Assembly: GCF_010669125.1 (NCBI RefSeq)
Contig: NZ_CP048630.1
Span: 3,220,001-3,284,000 of the forward strand
Direction: 5' to 3'
Source of the DNA: Ancylobacter pratisalsi
GTDB lineage: Bacteria > Pseudomonadota > Alphaproteobacteria > Rhizobiales > Xanthobacteraceae
DNA: 64,000 bases
The notes under the pieces were generated by a model that saw nothing but the letters and a program-made list of their open reading frames with translations, was not told where the DNA came from and did no database searches. Below are positions 25,298 to 35,681 of this stretch, in pieces; position 1 is the first letter of the stretch; the number at the start of each line of letters is the position of its first letter. A program made the position numbers and the translations under genes.

Positions 25298-26284
25298 ATG
25301 GATGATGTCGACCGGCAAGCCTTCGCCACCGCTTCGGGTGTCCTTGTCGCGGTCTATACCGCGCTGTGGATGGGACTTTCGGAGCCCTACTGGGCCGCGC
25401 TCAGCGTGCTGATCATCGCCAACACCGACCGCGACGCGGTGTTCACCAAGGGGGTACTGCGCGTCGCCGGAACGCTTGTCGGCGTGGGGCTCGGCTATGT
25501 CGTCGGACAGTGGATGGAGGGGCTCGCTATCCAGCAGGTGGCGCTGGTCGCCCTTGCCGCCGCCGTCGGCACCTATGGGCGCCAGCGCAGCGCCTTTGGC
25601 TACGCCTGGTTCTATGGCGCACTGACCTTCATGCTGGTGATGCTCTACACCATGGTCGAGCCCCAGAACCTTTTCCAGTTCGCCCATTACCGCTGCTACG
25701 AGATCCTGATCGGCGTCGTGTGCGGTACGCTCTCGAACTGGGCCCTGGGCCCGCGCGCGGGCGAGCTGCCGGCGCATTTTCTGGCGCAGGCGGCCGCCGC
25801 CACGCCGGAAAACGCCCTGCGCCAGGCGCTCATCGCCGGGCTCGGGGCCTTCACCATCGTGATGATCTGGGTGCTGTTCGACCTGCCGCAATTGCCGCAG
25901 GTGCTCATTTCCAGCCTGATCGTGGTCGACATCGATCCCATGGCGACGCGGCACAAGGGCTGGCAGCGGATCCTGGGTTGCTTCATCGGCGGCGCGGCCG
26001 GCTTCGGCGTGATCCTGCTCGATGCCAGCGACCAGTTCTGGTGGGTGGCGGCACTGTTCCTTGGCGTGTTTTCCTTCGCCCGGCTGCATCTGGGAAAAAC
26101 GCCCAATGCCTATATCGGAACCCAGTCGGCGATCGCCTATCTGGTCACGCTGGTGGGTGCGGGGCCACCGACCTCGCTTTACCCGCCGGTCGACCGGCTG
26201 GTCGGAATCGTTATCGGCGTGAGCATCATGACCGTGCTGGTCTGGGCGCTCAATCCGCCCAGGCCCGCCACGCGCGCCGCCTGA
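25298..26284 (+). CDS. FUSC-family inner-membrane efflux protein (AaeB-like)
   Basis: A 328-residue membrane protein with two similar helical halves (about 1-155 and 170-320), each carrying the FUSC-type pattern (YWAALSVLIIANTDRDAVFTKGVLRVAGTLVGVGLGY). It is shorter than E. coli AaeB, lacking the large cytosolic region. With the adjacent HlyD protein it probably exports aromatic acids or other toxic small molecules. It ends 7 nt from the convergent mutB gene. Confidence 0.88.
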   Translation: MDDVDRQAFATASGVLVAVYTALWMGLSEPYWAALSVLIIANTDRDAVFTKGVLRVAGTLVGVGLGYVVGQWMEGLAIQQVALVALAAAVGTYGRQRSAFGYAWFYGALTFMLVMLYTMVEPQNLFQFAHYRCYEILIGVVCGTLSNWALGPRAGELPAHFLAQAAAATPENALRQALIAGLGAFTIVMIWVLFDLPQLPQVLISSLIVVDIDPMATRHKGWQRILGCFIGGAAGFGVILLDASDQFWWVAALFLGVFSFARLHLGKTPNAYIGTQSAIAYLVTLVGAGPPTSLYPPVDRLVGIVIGVSIMTVLVWALNPPRPATRAA

Positions 26285-26291
26285 GAGGCGG

Positions 26292-28472
26292 CTATTCCGC
26301 CGCCTGCTTGTGGCCGAGCCGGCTGGACAGCTTGGCGACGAGTTCGCCGGCGGCATCCGCGATCACGGTGCCGGGCGGGTAGATCGCCTCCGCGCCGGCC
26401 GCGCGCACCGCGTCGTAATCCTGCGGCGGCACCACGCCGCCGACCACGACCATGATGTCGGGTCGCCCCTCGGCCGCGAGCGCGGCCTTGACCTGCGGCA
26501 CCAGCGTCAGATGACCGGCGGCCAGCGAGGAGATGCCGATGACGTGGACGTCATTCTCCACCGCCTGGCGCGCGGCTTCTTCCGGCGTGGCGAACAGCGG
26601 GCCGATATCGACATCGAAGCCGAGATCGGCGAAGGCCGAGGCGATCACCTTCTGGCCGCGGTCGTGGCCGTCCTGGCCCACCTTGGCGACGAGAATGCGC
26701 GGGCGCCGGCCTTCCTCGTGCTCGAAGGCATCCACCATGGCGCGGACCTCATCGACCTTCCCGGTCATCGCGGATGCCTCCCGACGATAGACGCCGGAGA
26801 CCGCGCGGATTTCGGCGCGATGCCGGCCGAAGACGCGCTCCAGCGCATCGGAGATCTCGCCCACCGTCGCCTTGGCACGGGCGGCGTCGATGGCGAGCGC
26901 AAGCAGATTGCCCTTGCCCTCCGCCCCATTCTGCAACGCGGTCAGCGCAGCTGCCACCGCCTTCGGGTCGCGCTCGGCCTTCAGGCGCCGCAGCTTTTCG
27001 AGCTGGGCGGCGCGCACCGCGGAATTATCCACCTTCAGCACGTCGATCGGCGTTTCGCGCAGGGGGCGGAACTTGTTGATGCCGACCACGGCCTGCGTGC
27101 CGCCGTCGATGCGGGCCTGGGTGATGGCGGCGGCTTCCTCGATGCGCAGCTTGGGGATGCCGGCCTCGATCGCCTTCGCCATGCCGCCCAGTTCCTCGAC
27201 CTCGGCGATATGGGCGAGCGCGCGTGTCGCCAGATCCGCGGTCAGGCGCTCCACATAGTAGGAGCCACCCCAGGGATCGATGGCGCGGGTGGTGCCGCTT
27301 TCTTGCTGCAGCAGGATCTGGGTGTTGCGGGCAATGCGGGCGGAGAAGTCGGTCGGCAGCGCCAGCGCCTCGTCCAGCGCGTTGGTGTGCAGCGACTGGG
27401 TGTGGCCCTGCGTCGCCGCCATGGCCTCGATCATGGTGCGCATCACGTTGTTGAACGCGTCCTGCGCGGTCAGGCTCCAGCCCGAGGTCTGCGAATGGGT
27501 GCGCAGCGGCAGCGACTTGGGGCTCCTGGCGCCGAGGTCCTGCATCAGCTTGGCCCAGATCAGGCGGGCGGCGCGCAGCTTGGCCACTTCCATGAAGAAG
27601 TTCATGCCGATCGCCCAGAAGAACGACAGGCGCGGGGCGAAGCTGTCGATCGGCAGGCCGGCAAGCCCGCCCGCCCGCACATACTGCACGCCGTCGGCCA
27701 GCGTGTAGGCGAGTTCGAGGTCCTGCGTCGCTCCCGCTTCCTGCATGTGGTAGCCGGAGATCGAGATCGAGTTGAAGCGCGGCATCTCCCGTGACGTGAA
27801 GCCGAAGATGTCGGAGATGATCCGCATCGAGGGGCCGGGCGGGTAGATGTAGGTGTTGCGGACCATGAACTCCTTGAGGATGTCGTTCTGGATGGTCCCT
27901 GAAAGCTGCGCCGGGCTGACGCCCTGTTCCTCGGCGGCGACGACATAGAGCGCCAGGATCGGCAGCACCGCGCCGTTCATGGTCATGGAAACGCTCATCT
28001 GGTCCAGCGGGATGCCGGAGAACAGGGTGCGCATGTCGTAGATGGAATCGATCGCCACGCCCGCCATGCCGACATCGCCGGCCACGCGCGGGTGGTCGCT
28101 GTCATAGCCGCGATGGGTGGCGAGGTCGAAGGCGACGGAAAGTCCCTTCTGCCCCGCCGCGAGGTTGCGTCGGTAGAACGCGTTGGAATCCTCGGCGGTG
28201 GAGAACCCGGCATATTGCCGGATGGTCCAGGGCCGCGTCGCGTACATGGTGGGGTAGGGTCCGCGCAGATAGGGCGCGATGCCGGGATAGGTGTCGACGA
28301 AGCCCAGACCCGCAATGTCCTCGGGGCCGTAGACCGACTTCACCGGAATGCCCTCCGGCGTCAGCCAGTCCGTTGCCGCCGGCGTGAGCGCGGCGGGGCG
28401 GGGCGCCTGCCAGTCGATGGCGGCGAAGTCGGGAATACGGCTGGCGCCGGCCTTCACGGTACTGTCCGTCAC
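26292..28472 (-). CDS. mutB: Methylmalonyl-CoA mutase large (catalytic) subunit
   Basis: Interconverts (R)-methylmalonyl-CoA and succinyl-CoA with adenosylcobalamin. 726 residues: N-terminal TIM barrel with the substrate tunnel ([54 protein letters not shown]) and C-terminal cobalamin domain with the base-off motif D-G-H-D-R-G near 600-606. It starts with GTG at 28472, with GGAGG 7 nt upstream, and overlaps the mutA stop by 4 nt. It is the last gene of pccB-pccA-mutA-mutB, the complete route from propionyl-CoA to succinyl-CoA except for the epimerase. Confidence 0.97.
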   Translation of the reverse strand: MTDSTVKAGASRIPDFAAIDWQAPRPAALTPAATDWLTPEGIPVKSVYGPEDIAGLGFVDTYPGIAPYLRGPYPTMYATRPWTIRQYAGFSTAEDSNAFYRRNLAAGQKGLSVAFDLATHRGYDSDHPRVAGDVGMAGVAIDSIYDMRTLFSGIPLDQMSVSMTMNGAVLPILALYVVAAEEQGVSPAQLSGTIQNDILKEFMVRNTYIYPPGPSMRIISDIFGFTSREMPRFNSISISGYHMQEAGATQDLELAYTLADGVQYVRAGGLAGLPIDSFAPRLSFFWAIGMNFFMEVAKLRAARLIWAKLMQDLGARSPKSLPLRTHSQTSGWSLTAQDAFNNVMRTMIEAMAATQGHTQSLHTNALDEALALPTDFSARIARNTQILLQQESGTTRAIDPWGGSYYVERLTADLATRALAHIAEVEELGGMAKAIEAGIPKLRIEEAAAITQARIDGGTQAVVGINKFRPLRETPIDVLKVDNSAVRAAQLEKLRRLKAERDPKAVAAALTALQNGAEGKGNLLALAIDAARAKATVGEISDALERVFGRHRAEIRAVSGVYRREASAMTGKVDEVRAMVDAFEHEEGRRPRILVAKVGQDGHDRGQKVIASAFADLGFDVDIGPLFATPEEAARQAVENDVHVIGISSLAAGHLTLVPQVKAALAAEGRPDIMVVVGGVVPPQDYDAVRAAGAEAIYPPGTVIADAAGELVAKLSSRLGHKQAAE

Positions 28473-30343
28473 GGCACAACCTCCCGTTCCGCGTCGATGC
28501 CGAAGCGTCGAAGCGCGTCAGTGAGAAAGGCGAGAAGATCGTCGCCCGCGGCGAGGAAAACCTCAATCCCCGCCGCGCGCCACGTCGCCTCGTGTTCGCC
28601 GGGCCGGCCGGCGAGATAGATCGTCGTGGCCCCCGCCGCCCGCAAGGCGGTGGCCGCGTTGGCGGCGGTCGCGGCGTAGATCTCGTCGGACGAGCACAGG
28701 CAGGCCGCCCGCGCTCCCGAGGCGCGGAAGGCGTCGGCAAGGGCGTCGATGTCGCTGAAACCCTCATTGCCGAGGGCCGCGATGCCGCCGGCCTCGAAAG
28801 CGCTGCGGGCGAAGCCGCTGCGGGCGGTGAAATCGGCCGCCATGCCGAGATTGGCGAGGAACACGCGCGGGGCGGGCTGCGCCGCCTGCGCCGTCGCGCG
28901 CAGGTTCTCGAACGGCTCGGCGAGGCGATGGCCGATCAGCGGCTCGCAGGCGAGCGCGCCGTCGCCCCCGGCGAAGGCGGGCGCGCGCCGCGCCGGGGCG
29001 AGCAGGGCAGGAGCGGCCTCGCCCAGCAGGGGGAATTCCGAGGTGCCGGTGAGCGGCAGCCGCCGTGTCGCGACATCCTTCGCCCGCGCCGCGCGCGCCC
29101 TTGAAAGCTGTCGCTGCCATGCCCCGGAGCTGAGGCTCTCCACCATGCCGCCTTCACGCTCGATGGCGCGGAACAGCTCCCACGCCGTGGCGGCGAGCTT
29201 CTCGGTGCGCTCCTCGATGGCCCCCGCGCCGACGGCGGGATCGGCGACGCGGTGGATGTTGGATTCCTCGATAAGGATGAGCTGGGTGTTGCGGGCGAGC
29301 CGCCGGGCGGCCGGGTCCGGCAGGCCCAGTGCCTGGGTGAAGGGCAGCACGGTCAGGCTGTCCGCGCCCCCGACCCCGGCGGCGAAGGCCGCGATGGTGC
29401 CGCGCAGCAGGTTCACATAGGGGTCGTGCCGCGTCAGCATGCGCCAGGCGGTCTCCATATGGATCGACACCGGCACGGGCGACGCGCCGCACGCGCCGAG
29501 CATCGCGGCCCAGAGCTGGCGGAAGGCGCGCGGCTTGGCCTGGGTGGCGAACTGGTCGACATCGGCGGTCAGCGTCACCTCGATCGCGGCGGCGGCCTCC
29601 TCCAGCGATAGGCCGGCATTCTCCAGCGCGCGCAGATACGCCAGGGCGGTGGCGAGCGTACCCGCCAGTTCCTGCGCATCGGTGGCGCCGGCGTCATGGT
29701 GGAGCCGCCCATCGGCCCGCAGCATGGGCGCGCGCAGGCCCCGCCCGCGCAGCGTGCCGACCGTCTGGCCGAGCCGCGCGGCCAGTGCGTCCCACTCGAT
29801 CGGGGCGCTGCCGAGCGCGGCGAAATCGCCGATCGGGTCGAGACCGAAGCGGATGTCCAGTTTCGCCGGGTCCTCGCCCTCGAACAGCCGGGCCAGCGCC
29901 AGCGCGATGTCGCGGCCCTGGAAATGGCCGGCCTCGACGCGCAGGGTGATCAGCTCCGGCATCACGCCCTTGAGCACGGCCACCAGCTCTTCATGGCGCA
30001 GGGGGAGGCCGAAGCCGCGCGCGGAAGGCGCGGAGGCGAAGATGAGGCTGGCGCCGTCGGCCCCGCCGTCGAGGTCCTCCAGCAGCTGCGCGTTGGCCGC
30101 CGCCGGGGTGTCGTGGTCGATGCGGGCAACGACGCGCCACGGCGCGCCGGCCGGGCGCCCTGCCAGCGGCATGGCCGCGCGGCGGCGTTCGGGCAGCGCG
30201 TCCAGCGTGTCGCCATCGGCCGTGCGCGTGACCATGCGCTTGTCATAGGAAGCGCCCTTGAGCACGCCCTCAACCAGCTTCAGCCATTCCTCACGGCTGG
30301 CGGCCGGGAAGGAGGCGAGGTCGAGCTCGGTCAGCGCATCCAT
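28469..30343 (-). CDS. mutA: Methylmalonyl-CoA mutase small subunit
   Basis: A 624-residue partner of MutB with the same two-domain plan but a degenerate C-terminal cobalamin domain: the D-x-H-x-x-G motif is absent, as expected for the non-catalytic subunit. The start at 30343 (MDALTELDL) is supported by GAGGGG upstream; it begins 11 nt after the pccA stop. The frame extends further upstream antiparallel into pccA but has no homology there. Confidence 0.93.
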   Translation of the reverse strand: MDALTELDLASFPAASREEWLKLVEGVLKGASYDKRMVTRTADGDTLDALPERRRAAMPLAGRPAGAPWRVVARIDHDTPAAANAQLLEDLDGGADGASLIFASAPSARGFGLPLRHEELVAVLKGVMPELITLRVEAGHFQGRDIALALARLFEGEDPAKLDIRFGLDPIGDFAALGSAPIEWDALAARLGQTVGTLRGRGLRAPMLRADGRLHHDAGATDAQELAGTLATALAYLRALENAGLSLEEAAAAIEVTLTADVDQFATQAKPRAFRQLWAAMLGACGASPVPVSIHMETAWRMLTRHDPYVNLLRGTIAAFAAGVGGADSLTVLPFTQALGLPDPAARRLARNTQLILIEESNIHRVADPAVGAGAIEERTEKLAATAWELFRAIEREGGMVESLSSGAWQRQLSRARAARAKDVATRRLPLTGTSEFPLLGEAAPALLAPARRAPAFAGGDGALACEPLIGHRLAEPFENLRATAQAAQPAPRVFLANLGMAADFTARSGFARSAFEAGGIAALGNEGFSDIDALADAFRASGARAACLCSSDEIYAATAANAATALRAAGATTIYLAGRPGEHEATWRAAGIEVFLAAGDDLLAFLTDALRRFGIDAEREVVP

Positions 30344-30354
30344 CGGCGTACCCC

Positions 30355-32370
30355 TCAGGCGAATTCGAGAATGACGGCGTCCACCGCGAGGCTGTCGCCG
30401 GCCTTGGTGAGGATCCGGGCCACCGTGGCGTCGCGCTCGGCGCGGAGCACGTTCTCCATCTTCATGGCCTCGACCACGGCCAGGGCCTCGCCGGCCTTGA
30501 CCTCCTGTCCTTCCGACACGGCGATCGAGACCACGAGTCCGGGCATCGGGCAGAGCAACTGCTTGCCGCTGCCGGCCTCGGTCTTCTCGGGCATCAGCAG
30601 GGCAAGCTCGGCTTCGCGGTTGGTGTAGACATTGGCGTCCACGGCGATGCCGCGATGGGCGAGGGCGACGCCGTTGAGGCGCGGGCGCACCTGCACGGCG
30701 ATGGCCTCGTCGTCGAACACGCCGCTCCACACCGGCTCGCCGGGCTGCCAGCCCGAGCGCAGCTCGTGCGTATCCTGCGGCTTGCCGGCGTCGTCGAGGA
30801 AGGTGACGATGAATCCGCCGGCCGCCCGGTCCACCTCGCAGGGGAGGCTCTGGCCGCCGAGGCGCACCACGCGCTGGTGCTCGAAGCTCACCGGCTGGCC
30901 CGGCATCTGGCCGCTGATCCCGCGCTTGCGCGCATTGCCGACATTGTCGATCACCGCCGCCACGGCCGCGAGGCGGCGCGCGAGCACCGGGCTCGGGGCC
31001 GTGGGGTGGAAGCCGTCCTTGTATTCCTCGGCAATGAAGCCGGTGGAGAGCCGCCCCTCGCGCCAGCGCGGATGGCTCATCAGCGCCGCGAGGAAGGGGA
31101 TGTTGTGCTGGATGCCGTCAATGGCGAAGGCGTCGAGCGCGTCCGCCTGGGCCTCGATCGCCTGCTCGCGGGTGGGCGCATGGGTGATCAGCTTGGCGAT
31201 CATCGGGTCGTAATAGAGCGAGATCTCCCCGCCCTCGAAGACGCCGGTGTCGTTGCGGGTGGTGATGCCGTCCTTCACCGCTTCCGCCGGCGGGCGGTAG
31301 CGGGTGAGCCGGCCGATGGAGGGCAGGAAGCCGCGATAGGGATCTTCGGCATAGACCCGCGATTCCACCGCCCAGCCGTGCAGCTTCACGTCGGCCTGCG
31401 TCAGGGCGAGCGTCTCGCCGGCGGCGACGCGGATCATCTGCTCGACCAGATCGATGCCGGTGACCAGCTCGGTCACCGGGTGCTCCACCTGCAGGCGGGT
31501 GTTCATCTCCAGAAAGTAGAACGACTTGTCCTGACCGGCGACGAACTCGACCGTGCCGGCGCTGTCGTAATTGACGGCCCTGGCCAGCGCGACCGCCTGC
31601 TCGCCCATCTTCCGGCGGGTGGCCTCGTCCAGCAGCGGGGAGGGCGCTTCCTCGACCACCTTCTGGTTGCGGCGCTGGATCGAGCATTCGCGCTCGCCGA
31701 GATAGATGATGTTGCCGTGCTTGTCGCCGAGCACCTGAATCTCGATGTGGCGCGGCTCGACGATGAACTTCTCCACGAACACGCGGTCGTCGCCGAAGGA
31801 GGACTTTGCCTCCGACTTCGCGCGGTCGAAGCCGTCCTGCACCTCGTCGCGCGAATAGGCGATGCGCATGCCCTTGCCGCCGCCGCCCGCCGAGGCCTTG
31901 ATCATCACCGGATAGCCGATCTCGTCGGCGATCCGCGCCGCGTGCTCGGCGTCCTCGATCACGCCGAGATAGCCCGGCACGGTCGAGACATTCGCCGCCG
32001 CCGCCGCCTTCTTGGACTCGATCTTGTCGCCCATCGCCTCGATCGCGCCGGGGTTCGGCCCGATGAACACGATGCCCGCCTCCTTGAGCGCCGTGGCGAA
32101 GCTGGCCCGCTCGGAAAGGAAGCCGTAGCCCGGATGCACCGCCTCGGCGCCGGTCTGGCGGCAGGCCTCGATGATCTTCTCGGCCAGCAGGTAGGACTGC
32201 GCGGCGGGGGCGGCGCCGATATGCACCGCCTCGTCCGCCATGGCGACGTGCAGGGAATCCTTGTCCGCGTCCGAGAACACCGCGACGGTTTTGATGCCCA
32301 TGCGCCGGGCGGTCTTGATGACCCGGCAGGCGATCTCGCCACGGTTCGCAATGAGGATCTTGGAGAACAT
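30355..32370 (-). CDS. pccA: Propionyl-CoA carboxylase alpha subunit (biotin carboxylase and BCCP)
   Basis: A 671-residue biotin enzyme subunit: biotin carboxylase domain (about 1-450) with the ATP-grasp Gly-rich loop ASAGGGGKGMR near 163-173 and ERECSIQRRNQK near 228-239, a BT linker domain, and C-terminal biotinyl domain with EAMKMEN around 635-641, where the Lys carries biotin. With PccB it carboxylates propionyl-CoA to methylmalonyl-CoA. The start at 32370 is given by MFSKILIANRGEIA. The biotin-carboxylase part would also fit related acyl-CoA carboxylases; the mutAB and scfR neighbours point to propionyl-CoA. Confidence 0.95.
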   Translation of the reverse strand: MFSKILIANRGEIACRVIKTARRMGIKTVAVFSDADKDSLHVAMADEAVHIGAAPAAQSYLLAEKIIEACRQTGAEAVHPGYGFLSERASFATALKEAGIVFIGPNPGAIEAMGDKIESKKAAAAANVSTVPGYLGVIEDAEHAARIADEIGYPVMIKASAGGGGKGMRIAYSRDEVQDGFDRAKSEAKSSFGDDRVFVEKFIVEPRHIEIQVLGDKHGNIIYLGERECSIQRRNQKVVEEAPSPLLDEATRRKMGEQAVALARAVNYDSAGTVEFVAGQDKSFYFLEMNTRLQVEHPVTELVTGIDLVEQMIRVAAGETLALTQADVKLHGWAVESRVYAEDPYRGFLPSIGRLTRYRPPAEAVKDGITTRNDTGVFEGGEISLYYDPMIAKLITHAPTREQAIEAQADALDAFAIDGIQHNIPFLAALMSHPRWREGRLSTGFIAEEYKDGFHPTAPSPVLARRLAAVAAVIDNVGNARKRGISGQMPGQPVSFEHQRVVRLGGQSLPCEVDRAAGGFIVTFLDDAGKPQDTHELRSGWQPGEPVWSGVFDDEAIAVQVRPRLNGVALAHRGIAVDANVYTNREAELALLMPEKTEAGSGKQLLCPMPGLVVSIAVSEGQEVKAGEALAVVEAMKMENVLRAERDATVARILTKAGDSLAVDAVILEFA

Positions 32371-32378
32371 GGGAGGCC

Positions 32379-33911
32379 TCACAGCGGCAGGTTGTCGTGC
32401 TTCTTCAGGGGCGTCTCGACCTTCTTGGAGGCGAGCATGGCGAGCGCGCGGGCGATGCGCTTGCGCGTCGAGCGCGGCGTGATCACCTCGTCGATATAGC
32501 CGCGCTCGGCGGCGACGAAGGGCGAGAGGAAGCGTGCCTCGTATTCCTTGGTGCGCGCGGCGATCTTCTCGGGGTCGTCGATATCGGCCCGGAAGATGAT
32601 CTCCACCGCGCCCTTGGCGCCCATCACCGCGATCTGCGCCGTCGGCCACGCATAGTTCACGTCGCCGCCAATGTGCTTGGAGGCCATCACGTCATAGGCG
32701 CCGCCAAAGGCCTTGCGGGTGATCACCGTGACCAGCGGCACGGTGGCCTGGCTGTAGGAAAACAGCAGCTTGGCGCCGTGCTTGATCAGCCCGCCATATT
32801 CCTGCGCCGTGCCGGGCAGGAAGCCGGGCACGTCCACGAAGGTCACGATCGGGATCTCGAAGGCGTCGCAGAAACGCACGAAGCGGGCGGCCTTGCGCGA
32901 GGCGTCGCTGTCGAGCACGCCCGCCAGCACCATCGGCTGGTTGGCCACCACGCCGACCGTGCGGCCCTGGATGCGCCCGAAGCCGGTGAGGATGTTGCGG
33001 GCGAAGGACGACTGGATCTCGAAGAAGTCGCCCTCATCGACGACCTTCCCGATCAGCTCTTTCATGTCATAGGGCTTGTTCGGGTTGTCCGGCACCAGCG
33101 TGTCGAGCGAGGCGTCGAGACGGTCGGCCTGGTCGAAGCTCGGCCATTCCGGCACGCCGGCCACGTTGTTGGCCGGCAGAAAGTCGATCAGCCGGCGCAT
33201 CTGCAGCAGGCATTCGACGTCGTTCTCGTAGGACCCGTCCGCCACCGAGGACTTGGTGGTGTGCACCTTGGCGCCGCCCAGCTCCTCCGAGGTCACGCTC
33301 TCATTGGTGACGGTCTTCACCACCTCCGGGCCGGTGACGAACATGTAGGAGGTGTCGCGCACCATGAAGATGAAGTCGGTCATGGCCGGCGAATAGACGT
33401 CGCCACCCGCGCAGGGGCCCATGATGACCGAGATCTGCGGGATCACGCCCGAGGCGGTGACATTGCGCCTGAACACCTCGCCATAGCCGCCAAGCGCCGC
33501 GACACCTTCCTGGATGCGCGCGCCGCCGGCGTCGAACAGGCCGATGATGGGGGCCCGCGTCTTCAGCGCCATGTCCTGGATCTTGGTGATCTTGGCCGCG
33601 TGCGCCTCGGACAGCGAGCCGCCGAACACGGTGAAGTCCTTGGCGAAGACGAAGACCTGCCGGCCGTTCACCGTGCCCCAGCCGGTGACGACGCCGTCTC
33701 CGGGGGTCTTGGTGTTCTCCATGCCGAAATCGGTGCAGCGGTGCTGCACGAAGGTGTCGAACTCCTCGAAGGAGCCGGTGTCGAGCAGCAACTCGATGCG
33801 CTCGCGCGCGGTGAGCTTGCCGCGCTTGTGCTGGGCGTCGATGCGGCGCTCGCCGCCGCCCATCCGGGCGCCGGCGCGGCGCTGTTCGAGCTCATCGAGA
33901 ATGTGCTTCAT
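32379..33911 (-). CDS. pccB: Propionyl-CoA carboxylase beta subunit (carboxyltransferase)
   Basis: A 510-residue carboxyltransferase with the two crotonase-like halves of the family. Conserved elements include [32 protein letters not shown], the oxyanion-hole Gly-Gly segments [17 protein letters not shown] and [17 protein letters not shown], and NFWPNAQI-like [19 protein letters not shown]. It transfers the carboxyl group from biotin to propionyl-CoA. It is the first gene of the operon and divergent from scfR. Confidence 0.97.
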   Translation of the reverse strand: MKHILDELEQRRAGARMGGGERRIDAQHKRGKLTARERIELLLDTGSFEEFDTFVQHRCTDFGMENTKTPGDGVVTGWGTVNGRQVFVFAKDFTVFGGSLSEAHAAKITKIQDMALKTRAPIIGLFDAGGARIQEGVAALGGYGEVFRRNVTASGVIPQISVIMGPCAGGDVYSPAMTDFIFMVRDTSYMFVTGPEVVKTVTNESVTSEELGGAKVHTTKSSVADGSYENDVECLLQMRRLIDFLPANNVAGVPEWPSFDQADRLDASLDTLVPDNPNKPYDMKELIGKVVDEGDFFEIQSSFARNILTGFGRIQGRTVGVVANQPMVLAGVLDSDASRKAARFVRFCDAFEIPIVTFVDVPGFLPGTAQEYGGLIKHGAKLLFSYSQATVPLVTVITRKAFGGAYDVMASKHIGGDVNYAWPTAQIAVMGAKGAVEIIFRADIDDPEKIAARTKEYEARFLSPFVAAERGYIDEVITPRSTRKRIARALAMLASKKVETPLKKHDNLPL

Positions 33912-34070
33912 GGCGGTTCCTCGAACGCATGTGTCACGTCATTTCGGCGGCATGGCTTCGGTGCTTCGGGCGTGCCGCGCGCTCCCGGTCCGCCTCGAAC
34001 GGCGCCCCGGCAGCATGCCGCGCGCCGGCCGCGCCCGTCATCCGCAGTTATCCGGTGGCGCAGGTTCCCT

Positions 34071-34170
34071 TTTGTGAAGTCGCCCAACGCCACGCTGTCT
34101 CTTAGGCCCTTGCGGAACAAAAGATAAGCTGTGAAAATGCGGATCGTGAAATTGTAAATCTTTCACAAAA
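34071..34170. promoter_or_regulatory. Repeated TTTGTGAAA-like half-sites between pccB and scfR
   Basis: Four related sites lie in the 275-nt divergent region: tttgtgaag (34071), ctgtgaaaat (34129), cgtgaaatt (34145) and, inverted, tttcacaaaa (34161). The last two face each other. They are good candidates for ScfR binding and autoregulation. The region is AT-rich compared with its surroundings and contains no gene. Confidence 0.5.
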
Positions 34171-34186
34171 TCGAAAGCCCGCACCC

Positions 34187-35620
34187 ATGTCGAAGAAGGT
34201 CTATGCCGGCCATGCGGTGCGCAATGTGCGCGAGAAGCTCGGCCTGACGCAGATCGACTTCTCCCGTCGTCTGTCCCTGTCCCCAAGCTACATCAATCAG
34301 ATCGAGAGTAACCAGCGTCCAGTGACGGCGGCGGTGCTGCTCGCCATCAGCCGCACCTTCAATCTCGATATCGCCCATTTCGGTGCCGACGATCTCGACC
34401 GCGTGGTGGCGGATCTGCGCGAGGCGCTGGCCGATCCGGTGTTCAAGGGGCTGGAGCCGAGCCTTCAGGACCTGAAGAACGCCACCACCCACGCCCCCGC
34501 CTTCGCCCATGCCTTCCTGCGGCTCTACGGCGCCGTGCGCCGGCTGGAGGAGCGCCGCGTCGCCCATGACGACGCCGTGGTGTCGGTCGCCACCGAGCTG
34601 GACGGGGAGGCGCGCAACCTCGCCCCCTACGAGGAGGTGCGCGACCATTTCCACTACATCGACAACTATGTGGACGGGCTCGACCGCGCCGCCGAGGAGC
34701 GCAGCGCCGCCCTCGACCTGTTCGCGCGCGAGGACGCCTCGGCGATCCTGGTCCGGCATCTGCGCGAGCGCCACGACATCGCGGTCGATACCGCGCCCGC
34801 CGACGAGCCGGACGCGCCGTTGCTGCAATATGATCGCCATCGCCGCGTGGCGACGCTGTCGCGCATGCTGGAGCCGGCCAGCCGCAGCTTCCGCCTTGCG
34901 GCGCTGATTGCGCGCTTCGAGCAGAGCGAACTGATCGACCAGCACGTGCTGGAGGCGGGGTTCCGCAGCACCACGGCGCGCGAGGTGTGTCGGCTCTCGC
35001 TTCAGAACTACTACGCCGGCGCGCTGATCCTGCCCTACCGCCGCTTCGCCCGTCTGGCACGCGAGACGCGCCACGATCTCGACCTTCTGGGCGCGATGAC
35101 CGGGGCGAGCCTGGAACAGGTCTGCCACCGGCTTTCCACCCTGCAGCGGCCGGGCGAGAAGGGCGTGCCGTTCTATTTCCTGAAGGTCGACCGCGCCGGC
35201 AACGTCATCAAGCGCCACAGCGCGACGCGCTTCCAGTTCGCCCGCTATGGCGGAGCCTGTCCGGTCTGGAATGTCCACGAGGCGTTCGAGCAGCCCTCGC
35301 GCACGCTGGTGCAGCTCGGCGAGATGCCGGACGGGGTGCGCTATCTGTGCCTGGCGCGCAGCACCTCCACGGCGCCCATCCGCTACGGCCAGCGCGAGCG
35401 TCGTTTCGCGCTCGGCATCGGCTGCGAGGTGTCCTATGCCGGCGAGATCGTTCATGCCGACGGGCTCGACCTGAAGTCGGCGCGCATGTCTCCGCTCGGC
35501 GTCAACTGCCGCATCTGCCCGCGCTCCGCCTGCCCCGAGCGCGCCTTCCCCCCGCTCGGCCGCGAGATCGCGCTCGACCCGGACCGGCGCGGCGTCGTGC
35601 CGTTCACGGTCCGCGAGTGA
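34187..35620 (+). CDS. Short-chain fatty acid regulator (ScfR/RamB-like XRE protein)
   Basis: A 477-residue regulator with an N-terminal XRE helix-turn-helix (about 10-65, LGLTQIDFSRRLSLSPSYINQIESN). The central region corresponds to the ImmA/IrrE-like domain of RamB/PrpR proteins, without a clear HExxH. The C-terminal short-chain fatty acyl regulator domain has Cys-rich CRICPRSACPERAFPP. This family controls propionate and acetate genes, probably by sensing acyl-CoA. It is divergent from pccB-pccA-mutA-mutB. The four conserved Cys (two in CRIC, one in ACP, one in RLGVNC-like VNC) might bind metal; this is inference. Confidence 0.92.
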   Translation: MSKKVYAGHAVRNVREKLGLTQIDFSRRLSLSPSYINQIESNQRPVTAAVLLAISRTFNLDIAHFGADDLDRVVADLREALADPVFKGLEPSLQDLKNATTHAPAFAHAFLRLYGAVRRLEERRVAHDDAVVSVATELDGEARNLAPYEEVRDHFHYIDNYVDGLDRAAEERSAALDLFAREDASAILVRHLRERHDIAVDTAPADEPDAPLLQYDRHRRVATLSRMLEPASRSFRLAALIARFEQSELIDQHVLEAGFRSTTAREVCRLSLQNYYAGALILPYRRFARLARETRHDLDLLGAMTGASLEQVCHRLSTLQRPGEKGVPFYFLKVDRAGNVIKRHSATRFQFARYGGACPVWNVHEAFEQPSRTLVQLGEMPDGVRYLCLARSTSTAPIRYGQRERRFALGIGCEVSYAGEIVHADGLDLKSARMSPLGVNCRICPRSACPERAFPPLGREIALDPDRRGVVPFTVRE

Positions 35621-35632
35621 GCGGCAACGCAA

Positions 35633-35656
35633 ACGGCCGGGCAGGGGCCCGGCCGT
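35633..35656. terminator. Bidirectional terminator between scfR and glnT
   Basis: A perfect 10-bp stem (acggccgggc with gcccggccgt), tetraloop aggg, located between convergent gene ends. The plus-strand tail reads cgcctgcgtgtgtttt, a late T-run. Confidence 0.6.
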
Positions 35657-35681
35657 CGCCTGCGTGTGTTTTCAGCGCCGT

